Source: Desulforamulus hydrothermalis Lam5 = DSM 18033 (lineage in GTDB: Bacteria > Bacillota > Desulfotomaculia > Desulfotomaculales > Desulfotomaculaceae). From it: a stretch of DNA of 49,863 nt. Position 1 is the stretch's first letter. Every line of letters starts with the position of its first letter. The stretch is taken from NCBI RefSeq assembly GCF_000315365.1, contig NZ_CAOS01000015.1:1-49863 (forward strand), given 5' to 3'. This document shows, piece after piece, positions 1 to 7,471 of the stretch. A program made the translations under genes and the position numbers. The notes under the pieces are model-generated. The model saw only the letters and a program-made list of their open reading frames with translations, was not told the origin of the DNA and ran no database searches.

Positions 1-484
1 TTTTTTTCTTTTTTTTTTTTTTTTTTAAAAAATTATTTAGGGAGGAGATTTTTTTAATAAACTCCCCTCCTATTTTTTTCTGGGGGGGGGGGGGGCCCAG
101 GGGGGGGGGGGGGGTTTTTTTTTTTTGTTAGAAGGAAAAAAAATATAAAAACTCCCTCTCACGCAAGTTTTTTCCCACACCCTTCGTCATATATTATTTT
201 TTTTTTTTGCCCGCCCCCCAATAGAATATATTTTTTGTTCCCCCCCCTCTTTTTTTGCAGGGAGGGGGAGGGGGGGGGGGGGGTAAAGATTTCCCCCTTC
301 ATGGGAAAAATAAACCCCACAATTAATTTTCCCCTCCCGGGGTTTTTTTTGAATTTGAAAAAAAATCCGGGTTTGGGGAGGAAGGGTTTTTTTAAACAGG
401 GGTGGCTTTTTTTTTTTTTTTTAAAGCATTTTGTTGCGGGGGCCGCCCCCCACGGGGCTGGGGGGTTTTTTTTTTTGTTTTCTT
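1..484. other. Low-quality contig end, stretched homopolymers
   Basis: This stretch is made of long runs of single bases (for example G-runs of about 14 bases around 80-115, and T-runs throughout). It does not resemble the rest of the window in composition or coding character. The IS21 transposase gene to its right can be followed into it with more and more stop codons and substitutions before the signal disappears near position 485. I read this as unreliable base calls at a sequence end, not as a natural low-complexity region. Open frames here should not be annotated as genes. Confidence 0.85.
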
Positions 485-1267
485 TTTGGGATTTTCTGTA
501 AGTTTTACGGGCAAAATTCCCTTTAACGTTCCCCCTCCCGGCCCCGCAGCAGTTGTTCCTAACCATTATAAAACGGACGTTCACCTTTCCCTTTTGTTCG
601 GGCCGGGTCCTTTTGCGGGCTGAGGGCTGGATACCCATATAAACCACAGAACTTTAGAAAATCATCAATTGTAACGAAAGATACCGTCTCCCTGGTGGGT
701 AATAACCATTTGCTGGGCATTGTCCATTACCAGTTCCAGGGCATACCCGCCAAAAAAATCAAAGGATTCAGTAAGGGCACGGATTACGTCGGCCGTGGTT
801 ATACTCAAAGAGAAGGCATAATATTTCATCCGACTGCATGATAAGACTACTTCATGGATATATATTTTTACTGGCTTTCCGGCAACCGGCAGCATCCACT
901 CCTTCCAATCATACTGCATCTGCCTGCCAGGATCAGTTTCAACACGGGTAGTAGCTAATTTATCGGCCTTATCATCTTCTTTAAATGCTCGCAGGAAACG
1001 GTGTACACTGGATAAAGAGCCGTTATAGCCTTTTTGAACCAATTCTTTGTGGATTCTTGTACCAATATAGCCTTTATGGAGCATAGTTTGGATTTCTTCA
1101 CGGTACTGATCAAGTTGTTTTTCATACTTTCTGGCCTTAAACTCCGGCGGATTAACATCTCTTAGGTACTTTCTAACGGTGTTCCTTGATACTCCCACTG
1201 TTTTGGCTATTTTCCTGATGCTAACCCCCTGGGCATACAGAGCTTTAATACGTTGCCATTTGTACAT
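485..1267 (-). pseudogene. istA: IS21-family transposase IstA, 5' part; 3' part lost in poor sequence
   Basis: IstA is the DDE transposase of IS21-type insertion sequences and acts with the ATPase IstB. The clean part (665-1267) encodes an N-terminal helix-turn-helix (KWQRIKALYAQGVSIRKIA) and the start of the catalytic core, with the first Asp in MQYDWKEW and the second in ELVMDNAQQ. The ATG at 1267 is preferred over a GTG at 1276 because AGAGGTGG lies just upstream of it. The frame stops at 665, but one extra T near 667 explains this. In the next frame the family sequence continues as DDFLKFCGLYG, then ARTKGK-ERPFY, then EQLLRGRE, then NLQK, interrupted by stops at 570 and below. The gene may therefore be intact in the organism and only look broken because of base-call errors. 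No istB is visible, as the sequence ends first. Confidence 0.85.
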
Positions 1268-1285
1268 ACTGACCACCTCTTTTGC

Positions 1286-1303
1286 ATCCCCCTTTCGGGG
1301 GAT
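1286..1303. promoter_or_regulatory. Hairpin upstream of istA
   Basis: ATCCCCC (1286-1292) and GGGGGAT (1297-1303) form a perfect 7-bp stem with a TTTC loop about 20 bases upstream of the istA start. It lies between the gene and the repeats at the element end. By analogy with other insertion sequences it could block transcription entering the transposase gene from outside. That role is inferred. Confidence 0.5.
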
Positions 1304-1318
1304 ATTTTATCATATGGT

Positions 1319-1364
1319 GGGTCAGTTTTATTTGACGATCAGGGGTCAATTCTATTTTACGATC
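1319..1364. repeat. Tandem terminal repeats of the IS21-type element
   Basis: Two 22-bp direct repeats (1319-1340 and 1343-1364) match at 19 of 22 positions. Both begin GGGTCA and end ACGATC. IS21-family elements carry several such repeats near each end as transposase binding sites, so this marks the istA-side end of the element. The exact outer boundary, probably between 1365 and 1400, could not be fixed. Confidence 0.7.
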
Positions 1365-1560
1365 TATATTAATGTACCGTTATCTGCCCTGTGTAAGCAT
1401 CTTACCCTGTAAGTTATCCCCGGAATACCTTTGTAGCTACCGCTTGTAGTGGAGTAAGAGTTATTGGTTACTATTTAGCCTTCAGCGGAGATAGCTACCG
1501 CTTGCGGCATGCTTTAGGTAATATTCAAAACTAACATTATGTTGGCAAGTGATCTATTAA
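1365..1560. other. Gene-free insertion-sequence debris with a 13-bp direct repeat
   Basis: No credible coding frame is visible. The 13-mer tagctaccgcttg occurs at 1434-1446 and again at 1492-1504. It may be a scar of an earlier insertion or excision, but nothing else supports that. The stretch separates the IS21 end from the ISL3 transposase remnant. Confidence 0.4.
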
Positions 1561-1821
1561 GAAATTGGCTGCCATTTTATTAACTTTTATCTTGCCAAAC
1601 ACAGGCTAAATCTCGTTAAACAACATAAAATCAAAGAATTTTACTACCTGGCTAATACAATCGTAAACTGGAAAACTGAAATTCTAAATTCATTTGATGT
1701 CCCTTACTCAAATGGGTGTATTGAAGGCTACAACAACAAAATTAAAGTCATCAAGCGTAATGCTTTTGGTTTTAGAAATTTTAATAGATTCCGCTCACGT
1801 ATTCTTCACTGCTGCGCTTAA
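1561..1821 (+). pseudogene. ISL3-family transposase, C-terminal remnant
   Basis: The frame is open to the TAA at 1819-1821 and encodes about 86 residues of the C-terminus of an ISL3-type transposase. The recognisable stretch contains NWKTEILNSFDVPYSNG, then IEGYNNKIKVIKRNAFGFRN, then FNRFRSRIL, which is the conserved end of the DDE domain containing the last catalytic Glu (IEG). The rest of the protein (normally about 400 residues in total) is absent, with no homologous sequence to its left. The gene is a dead fragment. It is followed by the element's terminal inverted repeat, so the right end of the element is preserved. Confidence 0.85.
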
Positions 1822-1842
1822 TTTTGGACATAAAAATATGGC

Positions 1843-1889
1843 GACAGGTATCCGTAGACACCTGTCACCCCAACATTTGACATAGAGCC
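1843..1889. repeat. ISL3-type right terminal inverted repeat with subterminal hairpin
   Basis: Read on the minus strand from 1889, the sequence begins ggctctatgtcaaatgttgg, which matches the typical GGCTCTTTGTCAA-type ends of ISL3-family elements. Just inside it, GACAGGT (1843-1849) pairs with ACCTGTC (1860-1866). The repeat ends 7 bp before the stop codon of the MerR-type gene, so the element landed directly behind that gene. Confidence 0.75.
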
Positions 1890-1896
1890 ATATTTT

Positions 1897-2307
1897 TTAA
1901 TTTTTCGACTGGCATCCCTGGTTGTAGTGCGGGCAAACACTGCAATGATCTGCCTTGTCTTCAATGATAAAGCAATATGTACCCTGCTCTTTCCAGCATG
2001 GTTTGTTAATGTTGACCGGTTCACCCTGACCGGTGTTGCCGCCGCCGTTGCAGTTTTTGGTGTTCCAGCAAGGATACATGCTAATAATTTGCTGAACACC
2101 GGCAATGTTTAAACCCTTTTCATTAATCAGGTAATGAATAAACTGCAGTCGCTTAACATCATTGTTGCTGTATAAACGCTGCTTGTTGCGGCGTGACGGT
2201 TGCACCAACTTATGCTTTTCCCAAATACGCAAGGTTTCTGGATGAACTTTTAAAAGATCTGCAATAACCCCAATGTTAAACATGGGTTGATCATCATTAC
2301 AAAACAA
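1897..2307 (-). CDS. MerR-family transcriptional regulator with Cys-rich tail
   Basis: The N-terminal ~75 residues form a MerR-type winged helix (IGVIADLLKVHPETLRIWEK and RRNKQRLYSNNDVKRLQFIH), closest in style to HspR/GlnR-like one-domain regulators. The C-terminal ~60 residues hold seven cysteines (PCWNTKNC, KPCW, TYC, HCSVC, GC), a spacing that suggests metal, Fe-S or thiol sensing. The TTG at 2307 is preferred because AGAGGAG lies 7 bases upstream; a GTG at 2325 lies inside that ribosome binding site. The protein has about 136 residues. A TATAAT-like box lies on the minus strand upstream (near 2341). The target is unknown; the TRAP operon upstream on the same strand is a candidate by position only. 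Confidence 0.85.
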   Translation of the reverse strand: MFCNDDQPMFNIGVIADLLKVHPETLRIWEKHKLVQPSRRNKQRLYSNNDVKRLQFIHYLINEKGLNIAGVQQIISMYPCWNTKNCNGGGNTGQGEPVNINKPCWKEQGTYCFIIEDKADHCSVCPHYNQGCQSKN

Positions 2308-2477
2308 AGTATTATCTCCTCTCACTTGCTATTTTGTATTTATTATATAGTATATAGTCTATAAACCAAATTTGTAAATAAGCTAAATGGGTGCAAATTT
2401 ATTAGTTTTTCTTAAATATCTGGCTGTTTTAGGACAAGTCGCGAAATTTTGTAGATTTTGCCGAAAGTGGTATTTGG

Positions 2478-2801
2478 CTAATCTGTCTCAATTGTTAATT
2501 CTAATAAGGGAGCATGTTGTTGAGCCCCGTAAACATCCGTCTCGCCCAATGCACCCGAAGGGTAAGGACGGACGATGGTGGCTTTGATGGCACAGGCAGG
2601 GGGAAACTCAACAATGCCGATCACGTCTGCTTCGCTGATCCCGTAAAGCCTGGCAATGGTTGTTTTATTAATTACTCCGGAACGGCAGGCCAAATCAAAG
2701 GAGGGCTTGTCTTTAAAAATAACATCCAGGGTCAGTTCATAAGGCCCGGAATTTTTACTGCGTATTACCGAGGCAATTTGTTGTAGTTTTACTGTAGCCA
2801 A
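2478..2801 (-). CDS. DUF4387 family protein
   Basis: This is a 107-residue protein of the DUF4387 type (RSKNSGPYELTLDVIFKD near residue 15 and PPACAIKATIVRP near residue 66). The family has no established biochemical role but is often encoded next to AtuA/DUF1446 genes, and here it directly follows one. The start is a TTG with GGGAGG eight bases upstream; that ribosome binding site overlaps the last codons of the AtuA gene, so the two are translationally coupled. It is the last gene of the TRAP operon. A role as a small partner of the AtuA-like protein in organic acid or CoA-ester metabolism is inferred from linkage only. Confidence 0.8.
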   Translation of the reverse strand: MATVKLQQIASVIRSKNSGPYELTLDVIFKDKPSFDLACRSGVINKTTIARLYGISEADVIGIVEFPPACAIKATIVRPYPSGALGETDVYGAQQHAPLLELTIETD

Positions 2802-2806
2802 TGATA

Positions 2807-4168
2807 TTACCTCCCTGCCTGAATAATTTCTATCGGGAATAAACTTAACGGGTCATCAACCTGCATTAAATGATAAATATTAAAATTATATACGGCGCCG
2901 GCTTTAAAATCCGACGGTGAATAAGGAAAGGCCAAATTGCCTGCTGTCGCCAGCCTTCCCGGGTACCCGTAATGCAGCATGGTAGATCGGGCAAAGCTGC
3001 AAATGGTATTGGCAAGTTCCTGGGTCTCAGCTACCGCTTCAATGATGATCCCCAGTTCATGAGGGTTGCCTTTCGGTTTGGGTTCCAGGCTGCCCATAAC
3101 ACCGTTTCTCCCATAAATGTTAAAGTGCAAGAAATACTGATAACCATATTGCTTAAAGTTGTCTTTTACTCTTTCCCGCACAGCCTCTACTATATGGTCA
3201 ATTTGCTCAATCATAATGGGATCCCGGCAGCCGGCAACAGATACCGTCCGGTAACCCACCCGCTTGACCCCCTCCAGTTTAACTGCATAACTTTCGCCGG
3301 GGACAAATTTACTACCGGCAACCCTGACTGTGCGGGAGGTTACTTGCGTGAAGGTTGTCTGCCGGAGATCTAAAACTCCTCCCGGGCCGGGCAAAAGGTA
3401 AGGGTTGGTTTTTTCATACAGCGTATGGGCTGCCACCGAAGTGGTAGTGCAGGCACGAATGGGATTTAAAGGTTCTACCAAAAAAGAATCCTGCTGCAGG
3501 ATACCCAGCAAGCAGTCACTGCCGCTGCCCGGTGAAGCTGCAATCGCCCCGCATTCCAGTATTTTGCCCATATGTATGGCCAGGCCTTTATCATAGCCCT
3601 GCAGCAACGCGCCGGCACAGAATACTGCCGGATCGTAAGCCCTGCCCGCCAGCACCACCTGGGCACCCTGTTCCAGGGCAGACATAACCGGTTCCGGACC
3701 CATTTGAGCAACAATTCTGACGGCTGCATTAATATCTTCCTCTGTCAGCCGGGGCGCCGGATGCAGTGGCGAAATCCTGTTCTGTCGCCAGGCCTGCCAA
3801 ACTGTTTCTTTACTTACTTCCGCATGAATAACAGCCAGCGAAAAATGCCAGCCCTTTTCCCTGGCCAGTTCAAGAATAATCTCTTTATTCCAACTGACAT
3901 GCGCAGCGGCTCCGCAGCCGCCGGCGGTACCGATTACCACCGGAATTTTCCCGGCCAGGCCCGCTTCTATCATTAATTCTAAATCACGTTTAACCGCCAT
4001 CCGGTCGGTAAAAGATACTCCTGCCCCCAGGTAGTAAGGACCCGGGTCGGTGGAACCCGCATCAACCGCAATCAGATCGGGGGATCGTTCCAATCCGGCC
4101 TGAAAAGATTCCTCCGGAAAACCATAACCTAATATTGCAGTGGGAGATAATACTTTGTATTCCCTCAC
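2807..4168 (-). CDS. AtuA/DUF1446 family acyclic-terpene-utilisation-like protein
   Basis: This 453-residue protein belongs to the AtuA (DUF1446) family, named after a gene of the Pseudomonas citronellol/geraniol pathway. Family features include SPDLIAVDAGSTDPGPYYLG near residue 28, VIGTAGGCGAAAHVSWN near residue 76 and VVLAGRAYDPAVF near residue 170. The enzymatic reaction is not known for most members. The start is a GTG with GGGGAGGG seven bases upstream. It sits behind a TRAP transporter and in front of DUF4387, an arrangement that suggests processing of an imported carboxylate. A terminator-like hairpin separates it from dctM, so it may be expressed at a lower level than the transporter. 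Confidence 0.85.
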   Translation of the reverse strand: MREYKVLSPTAILGYGFPEESFQAGLERSPDLIAVDAGSTDPGPYYLGAGVSFTDRMAVKRDLELMIEAGLAGKIPVVIGTAGGCGAAAHVSWNKEIILELAREKGWHFSLAVIHAEVSKETVWQAWRQNRISPLHPAPRLTEEDINAAVRIVAQMGPEPVMSALEQGAQVVLAGRAYDPAVFCAGALLQGYDKGLAIHMGKILECGAIAASPGSGSDCLLGILQQDSFLVEPLNPIRACTTTSVAAHTLYEKTNPYLLPGPGGVLDLRQTTFTQVTSRTVRVAGSKFVPGESYAVKLEGVKRVGYRTVSVAGCRDPIMIEQIDHIVEAVRERVKDNFKQYGYQYFLHFNIYGRNGVMGSLEPKPKGNPHELGIIIEAVAETQELANTICSFARSTMLHYGYPGRLATAGNLAFPYSPSDFKAGAVYNFNIYHLMQVDDPLSLFPIEIIQAGR

Positions 4169-4183
4169 TGGTTATCCCTCCCC

Positions 4184-4219
4184 AAAAAAAATAAGGTAAG
4201 ACCCATGCCTCACCTTATT
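4184..4219 (-). terminator. Intra-operon intrinsic terminator between dctM and the AtuA gene
   Basis: On the minus strand AATAAGGTGAG pairs with CTTACCTTATT (11 bp, one G-U) and is followed by a run of T. The next gene's ribosome binding site begins right after the T-run. It can end most transporter transcripts and let a fraction through to the two downstream genes. Confidence 0.8.
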
Positions 4220-4236
4220 ATATACCCAATTGTCAG

Positions 4237-5517
4237 TTATTTCATCAAGACCCGCGGAATATAAAGGGAAATATCCTCCCACAGCACAAAAACAACAAGC
4301 ATGGCAATCATGATGGCAATAAAGGGCAACACCCCTTTAACAACATTCTCTAAAGGGTCTTTAGCCATAGCACTGACTACAAACAAATTCAATCCTACCG
4401 GCGGCGTAATCATAGCCAGTTCCATATTTACCGTCATAACAACAGCAAATTGTATCAAATCAATACCTAAATGGTGAATCATCGGCAGCAATATGGGCAG
4501 GGTGATAAGCGTAATGGAAACAGCCTCCAGAAAAGTTCCCATCACAAAAAACATCAGGTTGGTGGCCAGGAAAAACAAGTATTTGTTCAAGTGGTTTGCT
4601 GCAATCCAGTCCGCCACCGCATTGGGTACCTGATTGGTCGTTAGAAACAAGGCAAAGATCATAGCTGCGGCAATAATCATAAAAATCATGGAAGAGATAT
4701 TAATTGACTCGACAAAGATTGAACGAATATCCTGCCATTTAAGTTCTCTGTATATTAGAGCTGAGACCAGGATGGTATAAAATACGGAGAGAACCGCTGC
4801 TTCGGTGGGCGTGACTATCCCTGTGTAAATACTGCCTAAAATAAAAACCGGTAATAAGCCGCCGGGCAGTGCTTTGAGAGCTGATTTCCAACGGGTTTCC
4901 CAGTCGGCCTTTGCTCCCCGGCCGAAATTGTTTTTTTTAGCGGTCAGTACAGCTGTGATTAGCAATACGGCAGCCAATAATATCCCCGGCAACAATCCTC
5001 CCATAAATAATTTTCCTATGGATTCCTCAGCCACTACACCGAAAATAACCATGGTGACACTGGGCGGTATTAAAATCCCCAGGGTACCGCCCACAGCCAC
5101 CAGGCCCATGGCGTACCTTTTAGGGTAGCCATTGTCAATCATTGCGGGCAGCATGATAGAACCAATGGCTGCTGCAGTAGCCGGACTGGAACCGGAAATA
5201 GCGGCAAAAACGGCACAGGCCAGTACGGTGACCACTGCCAAGCCGCCGGGTAAATGACCCAGCCAGGCCCTTAAAAAATCAATTAAGTATTTGGCAATGC
5301 CTCCTCTGGACATAAGTACCCCGGCAAAAACAAAGGCAGGAATAGCCATCAAAGTAGGGGATAACAAAGAAGCAAACATCCGCTGCACAATCATATAAAG
5401 ACTGTAATCCATGGTTACAGCCAGCACAATGACGGCAGATGTGGCCAAGGCAATAGCAATTGGGACATTGAGCAAAAACAGAATGATAAACAGACTAAAG
5501 ATGTAAACCGTCGCCAT
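4237..5517 (-). CDS. dctM: TRAP transporter large permease subunit (DctM)
   Basis: This is the 12-helix large membrane subunit of a tripartite ATP-independent periplasmic transporter, which uses the ion gradient to import a carboxylate delivered by the binding protein DctP. The protein (about 426 residues) is hydrophobic throughout and carries the family segments AISGSSPATAAAIGSIMLPA and GTLGILIPPSV, and near the C-terminus NMELAMITPPVGLNLFV. The ATG at 5517 is chosen because AGGGGTG lies 6 bases upstream. It overlaps the end of dctQ by 23 bases, consistent with coupled translation. The sequence alone does not reveal the substrate. Confidence 0.93.
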   Translation of the reverse strand: MATVYIFSLFIILFLLNVPIAIALATSAVIVLAVTMDYSLYMIVQRMFASLLSPTLMAIPAFVFAGVLMSRGGIAKYLIDFLRAWLGHLPGGLAVVTVLACAVFAAISGSSPATAAAIGSIMLPAMIDNGYPKRYAMGLVAVGGTLGILIPPSVTMVIFGVVAEESIGKLFMGGLLPGILLAAVLLITAVLTAKKNNFGRGAKADWETRWKSALKALPGGLLPVFILGSIYTGIVTPTEAAVLSVFYTILVSALIYRELKWQDIRSIFVESINISSMIFMIIAAAMIFALFLTTNQVPNAVADWIAANHLNKYLFFLATNLMFFVMGTFLEAVSITLITLPILLPMIHHLGIDLIQFAVVMTVNMELAMITPPVGLNLFVVSAMAKDPLENVVKGVLPFIAIMIAMLVVFVLWEDISLYIPRVLMK

Positions 5518-6022
5518 GCTGCTCACCCCTGTTCTTGGCCAACCAGTGTTTGCCGCCGTCCTTTAATAAATAACAGAGCTTTTCGATAAAACGCACGCCC
5601 AGCATGACACCGCTGGCCGGCATAATTAAATTGACAATCCACAGGGGAAACTGGCTGTCGGTGGAACGCTGACCGTACAGGATATAATTTTGCACCAATG
5701 CCACGCCATAGTAAGTAAAAAAGACAGCAAAGGCAAGCCCCAAGGTATTGGAAAAAATGCTGACCACCCACTTGCCGCCCACAGGCAGAAAGTTATAAAG
5801 CATATCTACTTTAATATGATGATTGTTCCGCAAGGCCACCGCCAAACCGGCCATGGTACCCCAGATTACAAAATAAACCGAAAACTCATCCAACAGTGAC
5901 TGCGGCTTGCCAAAAAAATATCTTAAAACAACATTAATAAAAACCAGGGTCAGGCCGATGAACAGCATGCCGCCGGAAAAATAATCTTCAAAGGCAGTGT
6001 AAATTCTGATCAGTTTTCGCAA
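5495..6022 (-). CDS. dctQ: TRAP transporter small permease subunit (DctQ)
   Basis: This is the small membrane subunit of the TRAP transporter, with four predicted transmembrane helices, about 175 residues long. Segments such as VFINVVLRYFFGKPQSLLDE, YFVIWGTMAGLAVAL and HHIKVDMLYNFL are typical of DctQ. The best start is a TTG at 6022, preceded by GGGAGGGG at a 5-base spacing; an upstream ATG would read through that ribosome binding site. It lies between dctP and dctM and overlaps dctM, as in most TRAP operons. Confidence 0.9.
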   Translation of the reverse strand: MRKLIRIYTAFEDYFSGGMLFIGLTLVFINVVLRYFFGKPQSLLDEFSVYFVIWGTMAGLAVALRNNHHIKVDMLYNFLPVGGKWVVSIFSNTLGLAFAVFFTYYGVALVQNYILYGQRSTDSQFPLWIVNLIMPASGVMLGVRFIEKLCYLLKDGGKHWLAKNRGEQHGDGLHL

Positions 6023-6046
6023 GCTAACCCCTCCCATGGAATAAAA

Positions 6047-6070
6047 GGGGCGGTCAGGTTGCACCGCCCC
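6047..6070 (-). terminator. Strong hairpin between dctP and dctQ
   Basis: GGGGCGGT (6047-6054) and ACCGCCCC (6063-6070) form an 8-bp G/C stem. On the minus strand TTTTATT follows. It lies 12 bases after the dctP stop codon. Hairpins at this place are common behind binding-protein genes, where they stabilise that mRNA segment or attenuate the permease genes. Confidence 0.75.
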
Positions 6071-6082
6071 GGCAAAGAACTT

Positions 6083-7099
6083 TTATTGACTGGCCCTGGC
6101 TGCCTCAATATACTCTCTGCCAATCTTATCGGTATATTCTGCATATACAGGTTCTAAGGCCTTAATAAAAGCTGCCCGGTCCGTTTCTGTTAACTCATAA
6201 ACTTCAACTTTACCACTTTCCTTAATCTTGGCAAAGCTCTTGGCGTTCAGTTCCTCAGCCAGCTTACGCTCAAAGGCAGTGGCCTCTTGCATTGCCTCAT
6301 TAATAATTTGCTGCTGTTCGGGAGTTAAGCTCTGCCAAAACTTCGTGTTGGTCAGCACCACATAATCCAGGCGACCATGACCGGAAACTGTAAGGTATTT
6401 TTGTACTTCAACATATTTTTGGGTGTCGATATTGTTAAAGGTATTTTCCTGTCCATCCACCGTTCCGTTCTGCAAAGCCTGGTAAACTTCTGCAAAGGCC
6501 AGGGTTTGGGAACCCGCTCCTAAGGCTTTAAACTGAGCATCCAACAGACCGCCGCTCTGGGTTCTGAATTTAAGCCCTTTGAAATCAGCCGGTGTTTTTA
6601 ATGGCCGCTTGGAGTTGGTAAAATGCTTGGCACCGTTGGGCCACCAGGCCATTCCCAGCATACCCTTGGGTTCCAGGCTTTTCATTAACTTTTGACCGGC
6701 CGGCCCGTCATAAAAATTGTAGGCAGCCTGGTCACTGCTGAACAAAAATGGCATGTCAACTAATTGAAAAGCCGGTACAAAACCAACCAATTTGGTTACC
6801 GAAGGGGCTATCAACTGCACGTTGTTGGCCTGCAATGCTTCTAATTCTTCTTTATCTCCGAACAGTTGCGAAGAAGGAAATACCTGCACTTCCATCTTGC
6901 CGCCGGATTTTTGCTCGACCAGCTCTTTAAATTTCAAAGCTGCCTGCCCTTTGGGAGTTGTTTCAGCCACTACATGGCTGAATTTAATAACAACTTTTTC
7001 ATCTTTTGTCCTGGTTGACCCGTCACTGCCACAGCCCGCTAAAGATAACAGCAATAAGGTTGCTAACAAAAAGGTAAAAATTGTTTTTATTTTACGCAT
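6083..7099 (-). CDS. dctP: TRAP transporter solute-binding lipoprotein (DctP)
   Basis: This is the extracellular substrate-capture subunit of the TRAP system. The first 23 residues form a lipoprotein signal (a hydrophobic stretch ending LAGC), so it is probably anchored at the membrane surface by Cys23. The mature protein carries the DctP family pattern: KIKFSHVV-like start, FPSSQLFGDKEELEALQ, then GLKFRTQSGGLLDAQFKALG with the carboxylate-binding Arg of the family, and FAEVYQALQNGTVDGQENT. The length (338 residues) is normal. The ATG has GGAGG seven bases upstream. It is the first gene of the operon, with about 370 bases of promoter-bearing sequence before it. Confidence 0.93.
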   Translation of the reverse strand: MRKIKTIFTFLLATLLLLSLAGCGSDGSTRTKDEKVVIKFSHVVAETTPKGQAALKFKELVEQKSGGKMEVQVFPSSQLFGDKEELEALQANNVQLIAPSVTKLVGFVPAFQLVDMPFLFSSDQAAYNFYDGPAGQKLMKSLEPKGMLGMAWWPNGAKHFTNSKRPLKTPADFKGLKFRTQSGGLLDAQFKALGAGSQTLAFAEVYQALQNGTVDGQENTFNNIDTQKYVEVQKYLTVSGHGRLDYVVLTNTKFWQSLTPEQQQIINEAMQEATAFERKLAEELNAKSFAKIKESGKVEVYELTETDRAAFIKALEPVYAEYTDKIGREYIEAARASQ

Positions 7100-7471
7100 A
7101 CCGGTGCCTCCTTTGTTTTATTTTTTTGAAAAATCAAATAATTTTGCCGAAAGTCCACCTCCCTAAAATTATACATATGACTGCCAATATACTATATAAA
7201 TACAATAGTCTGTTAAATTGTATGTCTTAATACTAGTATGTTGTAACCTAATTACCAATAAAAAAACCGCTAACGGTCAAAAATAACGCCTTAACGGTTA
7301 AGTCTGTAGCCGGCCCTAGTGGCACGGCAAATTAGTTTTAGCTTGCCGCTGATGACTTGCAAGGAAATATTTTATGATATAATGACACTGGTATTGGGTT
7401 ATTAAACCGCCCGGCCAATTTATAAGTCTTGTGGCATGACTGCGGCAATCTGCATATAAAGGAGAAAATAA
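7100..7471. promoter_or_regulatory. Divergent promoter region between dctP and ecfT
   Basis: No gene is visible in these 372 bases. For the plus-strand transporter genes, TTGCAA (7357-7362) and TATAAT (7378-7383), 15 bases apart, make a plausible sigma-A promoter. Just before it CGGCAA (7325-7330) and TTGCCG (7343-7348) form an inverted repeat that may be an operator. The heptamer taacggt occurs twice near 7272-7303. For dctP, a TATAAT on the minus strand near 7169 is a candidate -10 box without a clear -35. I do not see a cobalamin riboswitch core. Confidence 0.5.

Noticed and set aside
60-120. G-runs that could form G-quadruplexes
   Set aside because: They lie in the unreliable contig end, where all bases are stretched, so they are probably artefacts.
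1434-1504. Repeat tagctaccgcttg as a target-site duplication
   Set aside because: The 45 bases between the copies do not contain element ends, so no insertion can be assigned; it is reported only as a repeat.
2456-7154. 13-base repeat ttttgccgaaagt near both ends of the TRAP operon
   Set aside because: Several dozen 13-base matches are expected by chance in 50 kb on both strands; it is not palindromic and the two positions have no common relation to start sites.
7300-7471. Cobalamin or NiCo riboswitch ahead of the ECF transporter genes
   Set aside because: I could not find the conserved B12-box core or the four-way-junction pattern; only a short inverted repeat and a promoter are visible.
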